A DNA stretch of 40,273 nucleotides from Actinomycetes bacterium (GTDB lineage: Bacteria; Actinomycetota; Actinomycetes; Streptosporangiales; Streptosporangiaceae): NCBI GenBank assembly GCA_025964575.1, contig JAOPYO010000060.1:1-40273 (forward strand), written 5' to 3'. A program made the translations under genes and the position numbers. The first letter of the stretch is position 1. Each line of letters opens with the position of its first letter. Below, piece after piece: positions 7,919 to 15,724 of this stretch. Below the pieces are notes generated by a model that was not told the DNA's origin, ran no database searches, and saw only the letters and a program-made list of their open reading frames with translations.

Positions 7919-8476
7919 GTGCTGTTCTCGCCAGGTTGGCGGGCTCCCGTACGGCAGGACGTCATCCTCGCCGTTTTCACCCTCGGGCTACTGCTCGGAG
8001 GCACCCTCAGCGCCACGGTCGTGTGGTTGCTGTCCGGCTTCTCCGCACCGATTTCCCCGCAAGGCCGGGTCTGGGCGATTCTCGGGGTCGCGCTCCTCGG
8101 TGTGCTGCGCGAGGCCGGGCTGATCCGTATCCCGTTGCCGCAGAACGCCCGCCAGATCCCGCAGGACGTGCTCCAACGACGGCTGCGGCTGGGAACCCTG
8201 CAGTTCGGCTTCGAGCTGGGCACCGGGGTGCGCACCTTCGTCTCCGCGAGCGCGCCCTATGTGCTGGCTCTGGGCCTACTGCTCAGCCATCAGGGTTTTC
8301 TGGCCACCGCAATCGTGGGCACCGCGTTCGGGCTGGGCCGTTCCGTCACGGCCGCCCTCACCCTCTGGTCCCGCGACGCCGATCGCGACGTGACGATCGC
8401 CGTACGGATGCCCTGGGTCACGAACCTCACCGCCACTGTCGCGCTGATGGCTCTCGCCCTGCTCCACCTGCTTTGA
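7919..8476 (+). CDS. Polytopic membrane protein, last gene of the Mau-like cluster
   Basis: A 185-residue protein with five to six predicted membrane helices (around 14-38, 48-65, 102-120, 125-145 and 165-185). The cytoplasmic or loop segment PQNARQIPQDVLQRRLRLG precedes a conserved-looking GFELGTGVRTFVSASAPYVLA helix. Its size and helix count recall CcdA-type thiol-disulfide membrane proteins, but it contains no cysteine at all, so a CcdA-like electron-transfer role is not supported. The start is GTG at 7919; 18 bp separate it from the preceding small membrane gene. Co-directionality suggests it belongs to the cluster's operon. Function is unknown. Confidence 0.7.
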   Translation: MLFSPGWRAPVRQDVILAVFTLGLLLGGTLSATVVWLLSGFSAPISPQGRVWAILGVALLGVLREAGLIRIPLPQNARQIPQDVLQRRLRLGTLQFGFELGTGVRTFVSASAPYVLALGLLLSHQGFLATAIVGTAFGLGRSVTAALTLWSRDADRDVTIAVRMPWVTNLTATVALMALALLHLL

Positions 8477-8483
8477 GGTGCGG

Positions 8484-9137
8484 TCAATCGACCGTGCCAG
8501 GCCGTGCCCAGCCGCGTCGTTCGCCTTCGTCGATCAGTTGGCGGCCTGCCGTCCACAGCGACGACGCGGCATCACCGATGACGGCCTTACGGGCCCTGAT
8601 GTCATCGACGGTGGTCCCCGGAGTGCGCCAGGTCCCGCCGCGGGCCATCCAGTTGAGCAGCAGCGGCTGCAGCCGGTCCATGGCCTTCGCGAAGCGCGCC
8701 TCCGGAGTCTCCCGTGCCTCGAACTCGTCCCACAGACCGCGCATGCGCGTGGCCTGATCCGGGGGGAGCACGGTGAACAGGCGGTCCGCGGCGAGCACCT
8801 CTCGTTCCCGCTGGTCCTCGCCTGCCGCCGTGTCGTACAGAGGCGTGTCACCGGCGTAGATCTCCACCAGGTCGTGGACGAGCACCAGTTGTACGGTATG
8901 CCCGACGTCGATCGGCTCGTCCGAATGCTCGGCGAGGACGACGACCATCATCGCCAGATGCCAGGAGTGCTCCGCGTCGTTCTCCCGCCGATCCGCAGCG
9001 GCCAGCGGGGACTGCCGCATGATCGTCTTCAGCCGGTCCACCTCCACCAGGAAGGTGAACTGCTCCCGCAGCCGATCTTCGATTCCTTCCGGGAACGGGT
9101 TCGTCTCTGCCAGCAGACCCTGCTCGTGCTCAGTCAT
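8484..9137 (-). CDS. HD-domain phosphohydrolase (YfbR/HDDC2-like)
   Basis: A 217-residue protein with the HD-superfamily metal-binding pattern: ENDAEHSWHLAMM supplies the first His, and VHDLVEIYAGDTPLYD the HD pair and a downstream Asp. YfbR/HDDC2 relatives are metal-dependent 5'-deoxynucleotidases acting on deoxynucleoside monophosphates; the exact substrate here is inferred from family only. The ATG at 9137 (MTEHEQGLLAE) is chosen over a longer upstream frame, because the upstream codons overlap the sigma-factor remnant and show no conserved sequence. It converges with the cluster ending at 8476, only seven bases apart, so no room remains for a separate terminator. Confidence 0.85.
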   Translation of the reverse strand: MTEHEQGLLAETNPFPEGIEDRLREQFTFLVEVDRLKTIMRQSPLAAADRRENDAEHSWHLAMMVVVLAEHSDEPIDVGHTVQLVLVHDLVEIYAGDTPLYDTAAGEDQREREVLAADRLFTVLPPDQATRMRGLWDEFEARETPEARFAKAMDRLQPLLLNWMARGGTWRTPGTTVDDIRARKAVIGDAASSLWTAGRQLIDEGERRGWARPGTVD

Positions 9138-9147
9138 GGCTCGATCG

Positions 9148-9330
9148 TTACATGGCCGACGAGTTGTCGGCCGCGCGGACCCGTCGCCACTTGTCGTACA
9201 GCCGCTCGATCGTGGTCTGCACAAGATCGTCGGCGCGATGCCAGTCCCCGGACAGCAGATACCCGAGCCTGCGCAGCCGCGGCAGCAGCTCGCGGACGCA
9301 GGTGGTGTACTCCTCGTCCAGATCCCTCAT
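9148..9330 (-). pseudogene. Truncated ECF (SigE-type) sigma factor, region 2 only
   Basis: About 60 residues (from MRDLDEEYTTC) match region 2 of actinobacterial SigE-family ECF sigma factors: LPRLRRLGYLLSGDWHRADDLVQTTIERLYDKWRRV corresponds to the usual LLRLAYLLTGD...AEDLVQ...ERAY..WRRV pattern in content and spacing. Typical members have ~160-180 residues. Here the frame stops shortly after region 2 (ADNSSAM), so the region 4 helix-turn-helix is missing. It cannot act as a normal sigma factor. An upstream in-frame start (9381) is possible but adds no conserved sequence. The HD-domain gene begins 11 bp downstream, which suggests a deletion joined the two. Confidence 0.6.
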
Positions 9331-9462
9331 GTAGTTCGCCCCATGCTCCCAAGACGTGGTTGAACGGCCAATGGGTTGCACGTAACCGGTCCTTTACTGG
9401 AACCTGCCACGAACGGGAACCGATGGCTCCCACCGCTCGTCGATAGAGCAGAAGATCCGCCG

Positions 9463-9783
9463 ATGATGAAGGACCGCCTGATGCTCTGGCCGTTGATCAC
9501 CGCATTGTTGCGGGTGTTCGACATGGCCGGAATTATCGCGGACGTGGTCTCCGGCCCCGAGGCCGTGCTGGCGCTGACGGCCGTGGCGGTCGCCGGTCTG
9601 ACGCTGCTGGTCGTGCGGCGGACGCTGACGGCCCGGCACGATGGCGACTCCTCCCCCGTACAGGCCCAGGCGCTCTCACTGCGCAGGCGCGCCTCACGTG
9701 CGACCTATGTACGGCTGCGGGATCCCGATGCGGCGGGCAACCCCAGGCCGAGAGCACCCGCCACGGTCGCCGTGGCCGCCTGA
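9463..9783 (+). CDS. DUF6412-like small membrane protein beside YidC
   Basis: A ~106-residue protein starting MMKDRLMLWPL. It has two hydrophobic segments (~8-28 and ~33-52, AVLALTAVAVAGLTLLVV) followed by a basic cytoplasmic tail containing SLRRRASRATYVRLRDPDAAGNPRPRAP. The small two-helix layout with an Arg-rich tail ending in a DPDA.G..RPRAP segment is that of DUF6412 proteins, which in actinobacteria typically sit next to a YidC/Oxa1 paralogue, as here (yidC follows after 71 bp). Function is unknown; a partner of the insertase is an inference from context. A longer frame from 9376 is less likely because its extra N-terminus is not conserved-looking. Confidence 0.65.
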   Translation: MMKDRLMLWPLITALLRVFDMAGIIADVVSGPEAVLALTAVAVAGLTLLVVRRTLTARHDGDSSPVQAQALSLRRRASRATYVRLRDPDAAGNPRPRAPATVAVAA

Positions 9784-9854
9784 GCGCGTACGACTCGTAC
9801 CGCCGTGGTGGCCGGCATCAACCGACCTGCAGCCACCACCGGAGGGTTCCTCTC

Positions 9855-10562
9855 ATGTCCCTGTTCGACGCGCCTGTGGGCGCCGCCTACCACCTCGTCA
9901 CCGGCCTCGCTTCGATGATCCACCCGGCCTTCGGAGGCATCGCCACCACCGCCGCGATCGTGCTCTTCACTGTCGGGGTACGACTCGTACTGCTGCCGCT
10001 CGCCATCTCGCAGGCCCGGGGTGAGAAGGCCCGCGCGCGGCTCGCACCCGAGGTGCAGAAGCTCCAGAAGAAGCACGCAAAGAACCCTGAGCGGCTCCAG
10101 AGCGAGATCAGCGCGCTCTACGCGGCCGAGGGTTCCTCGATGTTCGCCGGCTGCCTGCCCATGCTGGCGCAATGGCCGTTCTTCATGATCATGTATCGGC
10201 TGTTCATCTCGGCGAGCGTGGCCGGCCGGCAGAACGTCCTTCTCGCCCACACCCTGCTGGGCGCACCGCTCGGCCAGAACCTGATGGGCGTGGTGGGGGT
10301 CTTCGGCCTGGTCTCACCGGAGTCACTGGTGTTCTTCGGGCTGCTCGGGCTGATCGCGGCGGTGGCGTGGTGGTCGTCCCGGCGGATGCGCGATACGGTC
10401 CCGGCCGGGGCGCAGGGCATGATGCTGCGGTTGATGCCGTATGGCACCGTCATCATGGCGGCGTTCGTGCCACTGGCCGCCGGGATCTATCTGCTGACCA
10501 CCACGGCGTGGACGGCGGCGGAGCGGGCCCTGCTCCGCCGCGAGATCGCCCTCGCCGCTTAA
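9855..10562 (+). CDS. YidC/Oxa1-family membrane protein insertase (second paralogue)
   Basis: A 235-residue polytopic protein with the YidC/Oxa1 core. The first helix (TTAAIVLFTVGVRLVLLPLAI) carries the conserved groove arginine, the cytoplasmic hairpin contains EVQKLQKKHAKNPERLQSE, and then comes the GCLPMLAQWPFFMIMYRLF motif with three further helices. It inserts and folds membrane proteins alone or with SecYEG. It is short, lacks the long periplasmic domain of Gram-negative YidC, and is not in the usual rpmH-rnpA-yidC-jag context, so it is likely an auxiliary paralogue. The ATG at 9855 follows a clear GGAGGG site. It probably shares an operon with the DUF6412-like gene. Confidence 0.9.
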   Translation: MSLFDAPVGAAYHLVTGLASMIHPAFGGIATTAAIVLFTVGVRLVLLPLAISQARGEKARARLAPEVQKLQKKHAKNPERLQSEISALYAAEGSSMFAGCLPMLAQWPFFMIMYRLFISASVAGRQNVLLAHTLLGAPLGQNLMGVVGVFGLVSPESLVFFGLLGLIAAVAWWSSRRMRDTVPAGAQGMMLRLMPYGTVIMAAFVPLAAGIYLLTTTAWTAAERALLRREIALAA

Positions 10563-10599
10563 CCTCCTGACGAGGTCCCAGGGCGTCGGGGAAACCCTG

Positions 10600-11061
10600 T
10601 CAATGGGCGTCCGAGGAGTCGTCCTTCCAGGGAAGGCTCTCGTCGAGGTGGTCGCGGCGCTGGGTGAGGCTGAACCAGTTGCCGGAGTCATCGCGGAAGA
10701 GCGCCTCGATGCCGTACGGGCGCTCCGCGGGTTCCTGCACGAACTCCACGCCCTTGGCCGAGAGCTCCTGGTACGTCGCATGGCAGTCGTCGGTGCTCAT
10801 GACTCCCGCGCCGAGCACGCCCTTGGCGATGAGGCCTTTGAGCTGCTCGGCGGATTCGGAGTCCAGTGCCGGCGGGCCCGGGACCATCAGGGTCAACTGG
10901 ACGTCCGGTTGCCCCTTGGCGCCTACGGTGATCCAGCGCGCACCCGGGCCCATCTCGACGTCCGAGCGCACTTCGAAACCGAGCTTTTGGGTGTAGAAGG
11001 CCTTGGCCGAGTCCTGGTCGAGAACCCAGACGGTGGCTATCGTCATACCGGTGATCATCAT
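10600..11061 (-). CDS. VOC-superfamily (glyoxalase/dioxygenase-fold) protein
   Basis: A 153-residue protein with the paired beta-alpha-beta-beta-beta layout of the vicinal oxygen chelate fold. ATVWVLDQDSAKAFYTQKLGFEV is the classic first module, and FVQEPAERPYGIEALFRDDSGNWFSLTQ closes the second with a metal-ligand-type Glu/Asp pattern. VOC proteins include glyoxalases, extradiol dioxygenases and drug-binding resistance proteins; the sequence does not say which. A strong AGGAGG lies immediately upstream of the ATG pair at 11061/11058. The AraC-type regulator gene is 44 bp upstream on the same strand, so the two are likely co-transcribed. Confidence 0.85.
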   Translation of the reverse strand: MMITGMTIATVWVLDQDSAKAFYTQKLGFEVRSDVEMGPGARWITVGAKGQPDVQLTLMVPGPPALDSESAEQLKGLIAKGVLGAGVMSTDDCHATYQELSAKGVEFVQEPAERPYGIEALFRDDSGNWFSLTQRRDHLDESLPWKDDSSDAH

Positions 11062-11105
11062 GTCCTCCTAGTCGTCGGGGGACCGTTCGCCCCTCTGCCA
11101 CAACC

Positions 11106-11606
11106 CTAGGTAGCCGGATGAACGGCGGGCTTCTCGAATATTGCGGTGTTCTCCGGTGACGGTTGGGCGGCCTCGCGGTCCTGGCTCACCCGGAAGCCTC
11201 CCGCCCAGAGCAGGGCGAAACAGCCGGGGATAGGCGGGGCCGCACCGGCCAGCGCGCTCTGGCGGTACTCCGACGGTGTGCTGCCGACGATCTGCTTGAA
11301 GCGGGTACAGAAGCTCCCCAAGCTGTCGAATCCCACAGTCAGACAGATCTCGCTGACCGTGAGATTGGCGGTGCGCAAAAGTTCCTGCGCCCGCTCGACC
11401 CGGCGCCTGGACAGATACTGACCCGGAGTCTCCCCGTAGGCCTGCTTGAACAGGCGGACGAAGTGGTAGCGGGAGTAGCCGGCGCTGGACGCGACCGCGT
11501 CCAGGACCAGCGGAGTGGCCCAGTCACGATCCATCACGTCCTTGGCCAGGCGCAGGCGACGCAGCCTGGCCAGCTCGCCGTCGCGGTGAGGAATGGGGTC
11601 GGCCAC
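11106..11606 (-). CDS. AraC-family transcriptional regulator
   Basis: A 166-residue regulator in which an N-terminal double helix-turn-helix takes most of the length: LDAVASSAGYSRYHFVRLFKQAYGETPGQYL is the first, and LTVSEICLTVGFDSLGSFCTRFKQIVGSTPSEYR the second and AraC signature. There is no N-terminal sugar-binding domain. The C-terminal ~50 residues (GAAPPIPGCFALLWAGGF...) are unlike the DNA-binding part and may sense a ligand. Short AraC regulators directly upstream of a VOC gene often control that gene; this is inference. The start codon, ATG or GTG near 11606, is not strongly supported by a ribosome site. Confidence 0.85.
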   Translation of the reverse strand: MADPIPHRDGELARLRRLRLAKDVMDRDWATPLVLDAVASSAGYSRYHFVRLFKQAYGETPGQYLSRRRVERAQELLRTANLTVSEICLTVGFDSLGSFCTRFKQIVGSTPSEYRQSALAGAAPPIPGCFALLWAGGFRVSQDREAAQPSPENTAIFEKPAVHPAT

Positions 11607-11645
11607 CTCCCCAGACTGCCACGTGCTGGACGGCTTCCTCCGCCA

Positions 11646-12515
11646 TCAGGCGAGAGCGGTGAGGCTGGCGACCTCCTCTGCGGACAGCTGGATCCGTGCG
11701 GCGGCGACATTGTCCTCGAGGTGGGCCACCTTGGAGGTGCCGGGGATCGGCAGCATCACCGGCGTCAGGTGCAGCAGCCAGGCGAGAGCGAGTTGCGCGG
11801 GTGTGGCGTTATGGTCCTTGGCCGCCGCGTCGAGCACGCTGCCGGGGCGTGCCAGTTCGCCGGTGGCCAGCGGGAACCACGGGATGAAGCCGATGCCCTC
11901 CGCGATGCAGTAGTCGAGGACGTCCTGCCACTGGCGGTTCGTGAGGTTGTAGAGGTTCTGCACGGTCACCACGTTGGTCAGCTCGCGGGCCTGCTCGATC
12001 TGGGCCACGCTGACCTCGGAGAGCCCGATATGGCGAATCTTGCCCGCGGACCGCAGGTCCTCCAGCACGCCGAGTTGTTCCTCAACCGGAACCTTCGGGT
12101 CGATGCGGTGCAACTGGTAAAGGTCGATGCGCTCCAGCCGGAGGCGACGCAGGCTCATCTCGACGCACTGGTGCAGATATTCCGGACGTCCGACCGGGGC
12201 CCAGAGATCGGGGCCCTGCCGGGTCAGCCCGCCCTTGGTGGCGATGATCAGGTCGTCGGGGTAGGGATGCAGCGCCTCCGCGATCAGTTCTTCACTGACG
12301 TGCGGGCCGTAGGAGTCGGCGGTGTCGATCAGGGTGATGCCGAGCTCCACCGCCCGGCGCAGCACTCTGATGGCCTCGTCCCGGTCTTCGGGCTCGCCCC
12401 AGATGCCGGGCCCGGTGATCCGCATGGCTCCGAAGCCCAGCCGGTGCACCGGCAGATCCCCGCCAATGGCAAAGACGCCGCTTTCGGCCGCTGGACGGCC
12501 GGTGAGTTCAGTCAT
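11646..12515 (-). CDS. Aldo/keto reductase
   Basis: A 289-residue (beta/alpha)8 NADPH-dependent oxidoreductase. The catalytic tetrad is visible: Asp and Tyr in LIDTADSYG, Lys in IIATKGG, and His in LYQLHRID. The cofactor-phosphate region near the C-terminus ([19 protein letters not shown]) matches the family's IPG-x-x--x---E-N motif. It would reduce aldehydes or ketones; the physiological substrate is unknown. The ATG at 12515 has GAGGAA about seven bases upstream. Two GATTACTC direct repeats lie 35-63 bp upstream and may form its operator. Confidence 0.93.
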   Translation of the reverse strand: MTELTGRPAAESGVFAIGGDLPVHRLGFGAMRITGPGIWGEPEDRDEAIRVLRRAVELGITLIDTADSYGPHVSEELIAEALHPYPDDLIIATKGGLTRQGPDLWAPVGRPEYLHQCVEMSLRRLRLERIDLYQLHRIDPKVPVEEQLGVLEDLRSAGKIRHIGLSEVSVAQIEQARELTNVVTVQNLYNLTNRQWQDVLDYCIAEGIGFIPWFPLATGELARPGSVLDAAAKDHNATPAQLALAWLLHLTPVMLPIPGTSKVAHLEDNVAAARIQLSAEEVASLTALA

Positions 12516-12549
12516 CGGAGTGTTCCTCTGTCGTTGTGTGACACCTGGC

Positions 12550-12578
12550 GATTACTCAAGTGAATGGAATGATTACTC
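12550..12578. promoter_or_regulatory. GATTACTC direct repeats upstream of the aldo/keto reductase gene
   Basis: GATTACTC occurs at 12550-12557 and again at 12571-12578, a 21-bp period (two helical turns). Each copy is followed within two to three bases by a GTG-containing stretch. The position, 35-63 bp upstream of the minus-strand start, fits an operator bound by a dimeric regulator. The binding protein is unknown. Confidence 0.35.
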
Positions 12579-12782
12579 TGAGTGTTCCCTTGGAGGTCCC
12601 CGCGACACCGTCACCCAGTTCACGGCTCTCAGTACGGCCGTCTATCGCGCGGGCGGCGGAAATTCGAGCACCCCAAACCTGAAATCGAATTGCAAAGACT
12701 TTTACGTTTCCTTGCATGTTTCGGGTGGTCAGGTACAGGATTAATTGTGCCCCGAATCGAGGGCGCCCCGATGGAGGTAACA

Positions 12783-13046
12783 GTGCTGATCCAACACGAG
12801 GGAGCTGTCGTGCGCCCCTCGACGGCCGCTGCGCAGCCGAGGACGGGCGCGAACGTCGCAGCCTGCTCCCATCAACCGCCCTGCCCCGCTGCTGATGGAC
12901 AGGACCGGGAAGCGGCGCGCACCGTGGCCAGCCACCCCGAACAGGGATGGAGCCTTCTCTGCAACGGCGTCGTGATCTTCGACGACACCGGGGAGCTGCT
13001 GCCCAACGGAGGCATCGTGGCCCCGCACCGCCCGACGGACCGCTAG
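12783..13046 (+). CDS. DUF5999 family small protein
   Basis: A ~87-residue protein. The C-terminal ~55 residues match DUF5999: CSHQPPCPAADGQDREAA, HPEQGWSLLCNGVV, DDTGELLPNGGIVAPHRP. Actinobacterial homologues usually begin at the Cys-x-His-x-Pro-Pro-Cys segment, so the ~35 residues before it form an N-terminal extension here. The GTG at 12783 is chosen because GGAGGT sits four bases upstream. Two Cys and one His near the start of the core plus a further Cys (LLCNG) could bind a metal; this is speculative. Function is unknown in the family. The 230-bp stretch before it is AT-richer and holds a plausible TTGCAT -35 element near 12713. Confidence 0.8.
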   Translation: MLIQHEGAVVRPSTAAAQPRTGANVAACSHQPPCPAADGQDREAARTVASHPEQGWSLLCNGVVIFDDTGELLPNGGIVAPHRPTDR

Positions 13047-13144
13047 GAAGTCGAGCGCCACCCGGTTCCGCCCGACCACGTACTGGCCCGACCCGTTGCG
13101 ATCACCACTTGACGGCGCACCCCCTCTCTGGGTTCGATGAAACC

Positions 13145-13158
13145 GAACCACGTTCTAG
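13145..13158. promoter_or_regulatory. Imperfect operator-like palindrome GAAC-CAC-GTTC before the P450 gene
   Basis: GAACCACGTTCTAG at 13145-13158 is an inverted repeat with a 3-bp spacer. The ACGTTCTA half resembles the KstR-type steroid-catabolism operator (AAC-N2-GTT core), but the spacing is one base too long. It lies 27-40 bp upstream of the preferred P450 start and supports that start. The regulator is not established. Confidence 0.35.
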
Positions 13159-13184
13159 TGAGGTCTCTCAGAGGCGGTGGGCCG

Positions 13185-14504
13185 GTGGCGGCTGTCGAAA
13201 CACCAGTGTTGACCGAGATCAAACTGTCCGATCTGGACTTCTGGGCCCGGCCGCCAAGGGAACGTGAGGCGGCGTTCGCGGTCCTGCGAGCCCAGCCGCG
13301 ACCCACGTTCTTCCGTGAGCTGAACGTCCCCTTCATCAAGGCCGGGGCCGGTTTCTTCGCGCTGGTCCGGCATGCGGATGTGGTGGAGGCCAGCCGCAAT
13401 GCGGAGGTCTTCAGCAGCGAGCCGTGCTCCAACAGCGTCGCCGACCTGCCCGGATATATGGCGCGCTACTTCGGTTCGATGATCAATATGGACGATCCCC
13501 GGCATGCCAAGATCCGCCGGATCGTGTCCCGGGCCTTCACTCCGCGGGTGCTCGCCAAGACCGAGGAGGACCTGCAGGCGTCGGCGACCCGGATCGTCGA
13601 TGAACTGATCGCGGACGGGCCCGGCGACTTCGTCACCCAGGTCGCCGCGCGGCTGCCGGTCCAGGTCATCTGCGACATGATGGGCATCCCGGAACGGCAG
13701 CGCGAGAAGGTGCTGCGGCACACCAACACCATCCTCGGCCTCGGCGACCCGGAGTACACCGGCGGCCGGGAGATGAGCACCACCGGCATCACCCGGCTGG
13801 GCACCCTCAACGCGCTGCTCCGGGTCATGGCGGCCGGCTATCAGCTGAACCATCTGGCGATGCGGCTGGCCCGGGAGCGCCGCAAGAACCCGGGCGAGGA
13901 CCTGGTCTCCGTGCTGGTCAACGCCAATGTCGACGGCGAGCACCTCACCGACCAGGAACTGGGATCGTTCTTCATCCTGCTGGTCGTGGCGGGCAATGAG
14001 ACCACCCGCAACGCGATGTCACACGGACTGCGGTTCTTCACCAAGAACCCGGAGCAGCGGGATCTGCTGCTCGAGGACTTCGACGGCCGCATCGGGCCGG
14101 CGATCGAGGAGATCGTCCGCATGTCCACGCCGGTCATCCAGTTCCGTCGGACCCTGACGAGGGACTACGAGATGAACGGCCAGGGGTACAAGGCCGGCGA
14201 CAAGGTGCTGCTCTTCTACAACTCCGCCAACCGCGACGAGGCGGTGTTCGAGAACCCGGACCGCTTCGACATCACCCGCAGCCCCAACCCTCATGTCGGC
14301 TTCGGCGGGCCGGGGCCGCACTTCTGCCTGGGTGCCAACCTGGCCCGGCGCGAGATCAACGTGATGTTCCGTGAGCTGTTCACCCGGCTGCCCGATCTCC
14401 ATGCCTCCGGGCGGCCGGAGCTTCTCTACTCCAACTTCATCAATGGCATCAAGCACCTGCCCTGCGACTTCACCCGGCCTCCGGTCGGCAAGGAGACCTC
14501 GTGA
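13185..14504 (+). CDS. Cytochrome P450 (CYP124/125/142-like)
   Basis: A ~439-residue P450. The I-helix VVAGNETTRNA (~266-276) carries the oxygen-activating acid-alcohol-type residues, ExxR is EEIVR (~307-311), and the heme-binding loop GFGGPGPHFCLGANLAR has the axial Cys at ~381. The GFGG-x-G-x-HFCLGA form and the MINMDDPRHAKIRRIVSRAF segment are typical of the actinobacterial group that oxidises steroid side chains or branched lipids; the substrate is inferred only. GTG 13185 (AAVETPVLTEIKL) is preferred over ATG 13137: it has GAGGCGG upstream, and the operator-like repeat would otherwise be coding. The stop overlaps the next start (GTGA, 14501-14504), tying it to the acyl-CoA dehydrogenases. 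No ferredoxin gene is adjacent. Confidence 0.93.
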   Translation: MAAVETPVLTEIKLSDLDFWARPPREREAAFAVLRAQPRPTFFRELNVPFIKAGAGFFALVRHADVVEASRNAEVFSSEPCSNSVADLPGYMARYFGSMINMDDPRHAKIRRIVSRAFTPRVLAKTEEDLQASATRIVDELIADGPGDFVTQVAARLPVQVICDMMGIPERQREKVLRHTNTILGLGDPEYTGGREMSTTGITRLGTLNALLRVMAAGYQLNHLAMRLARERRKNPGEDLVSVLVNANVDGEHLTDQELGSFFILLVVAGNETTRNAMSHGLRFFTKNPEQRDLLLEDFDGRIGPAIEEIVRMSTPVIQFRRTLTRDYEMNGQGYKAGDKVLLFYNSANRDEAVFENPDRFDITRSPNPHVGFGGPGPHFCLGANLARREINVMFRELFTRLPDLHASGRPELLYSNFINGIKHLPCDFTRPPVGKETS

Positions 14505-15724
14505 GCGATCTGGACGAGTATGAGCGCCGGGCCCGCACCTGGCTGGTCGCCAACGCCGCCGATCTCCCGGCCGAGCCGGACCTGAGCCGGTCGCGCGAGT
14601 TCATGGCGGCGCTGTACGACGCCGGTTACTCCGGCATCACCTGGCCGGCGGAGTACGGAGGCCAGGGGCTCTCGGCGGCCGAGGAACGGGCGTTCCAGCA
14701 GGCGAGCAGGGACTTCACCCTGCCGGTCAACATCTTCGGCATCGGCCTCGGCATGTGCGGCCCCACGCTGCTGTCCATTGGCTCGGAGGACCAGAAGCAG
14801 CGCTATCTCAAGCCGCTGCTGCGCGGTGAGGAGATCTGGTGCCAGATGTTCTCCGAGCCCGGCGCCGGTTCGGATGTCGCGTCTCTGCAGACCCGGGCTG
14901 CTCGTGCCGGAGGCGCGGAAGGCGAGCACGTCGATGGTGACGCCTGGCTGATCAACGGACAGAAGGTATGGACCTCGGTGGCCCGGCAGGCCGACTACGG
15001 CCTGCTCATCGCCCGGACGAACTCGGACGTGCCCAAGCACAAGGGCATCACGATGTTCATCATCGACATGCACGACCCTGGCGTGACCGTACGCCCGCTG
15101 CGCGACATGACGGGTCAGGCGCACTTCAACGAGATCTTCTTCGATGACGTACGGGTGTCGGCCGACCAGGTGGTGGGCGAGGTCGACGGCGGCTGGCAGG
15201 CCGCGGTCACCACGTTGCTGCACGAGCGGGTGTCGATCGGCATGGGGGCAGCCCGCACCGAGCGGCCGGCGTCGTACGAGAACGTCGCCGCCGCGGCCGT
15301 CGAGAAGGGCCTCACCGCGGATCCGCGGGTGGCCGATCAACTGGTGGACCTCTATCTGAAGGAGCGGGCGTTCGAACTGCTCAACGCCCGGCTGTCCCAG
15401 GAGGTCAAGGCCGGGATCTTCCCCGGTGCGCGCGGCTCCGTCATCAAGCTGCTGCTCGCCGAACTGACCCTGTACGGAGCGGACGTGGCGAGTGAGATCT
15501 TCGGCGCCGAGACGGTCGCGTACGACTCCGAGGACGGCGCCGCAAGGATCGCGCGGGCGCTGGCGTGGGGGCCGGGCATGGCCCTCGGCGGCGGCACCAA
15601 CGAGATCATGCGCAACATCATCGGAGACCGGGTGCTCGGGCTCCCCCGCGAACCCCAGGTGGACCGGGATCTACCCTTCCGCGATCTGAAGGTCGGCACC
15701 CAGGCCAAGGAGGCAGGTCGATGA
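14501..15724 (+). CDS. Acyl-CoA dehydrogenase, catalytic-type subunit (FadE26/ChsE4-like)
   Basis: A 407-residue flavoprotein with the three-part ACAD layout: N-terminal helices (WPAEYGGQGLS), a middle beta-domain (MFSEPGAGSDVASL, INGQKVWTS) and C-terminal helices. The end motif reads GGGTNEIMRNIIGDRVLG, with Gly where medium-chain enzymes carry the catalytic Glu. The likely base is the Glu in TTLLHERVSIG (helix G), as in isovaleryl-CoA dehydrogenase and heterotetrameric steroid ACADs. It starts at GTG 14501 inside the P450 stop and ends inside the start of the second ACAD (ATGA, 15721-15724). The gene order and sizes (407 then 367) resemble the mycobacterial fadE26-fadE27 pair. The substrate is unproven. 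Confidence 0.92.
   Translation: MSDLDEYERRARTWLVANAADLPAEPDLSRSREFMAALYDAGYSGITWPAEYGGQGLSAAEERAFQQASRDFTLPVNIFGIGLGMCGPTLLSIGSEDQKQRYLKPLLRGEEIWCQMFSEPGAGSDVASLQTRAARAGGAEGEHVDGDAWLINGQKVWTSVARQADYGLLIARTNSDVPKHKGITMFIIDMHDPGVTVRPLRDMTGQAHFNEIFFDDVRVSADQVVGEVDGGWQAAVTTLLHERVSIGMGAARTERPASYENVAAAAVEKGLTADPRVADQLVDLYLKERAFELLNARLSQEVKAGIFPGARGSVIKLLLAELTLYGADVASEIFGAETVAYDSEDGAARIARALAWGPGMALGGGTNEIMRNIIGDRVLGLPREPQVDRDLPFRDLKVGTQAKEAGR

Noticed and set aside
7919..8476. CcdA-type thiol-disulfide carrier
   Set aside because: Helix number and size fit, but the protein has no cysteine, which a CcdA electron carrier requires.
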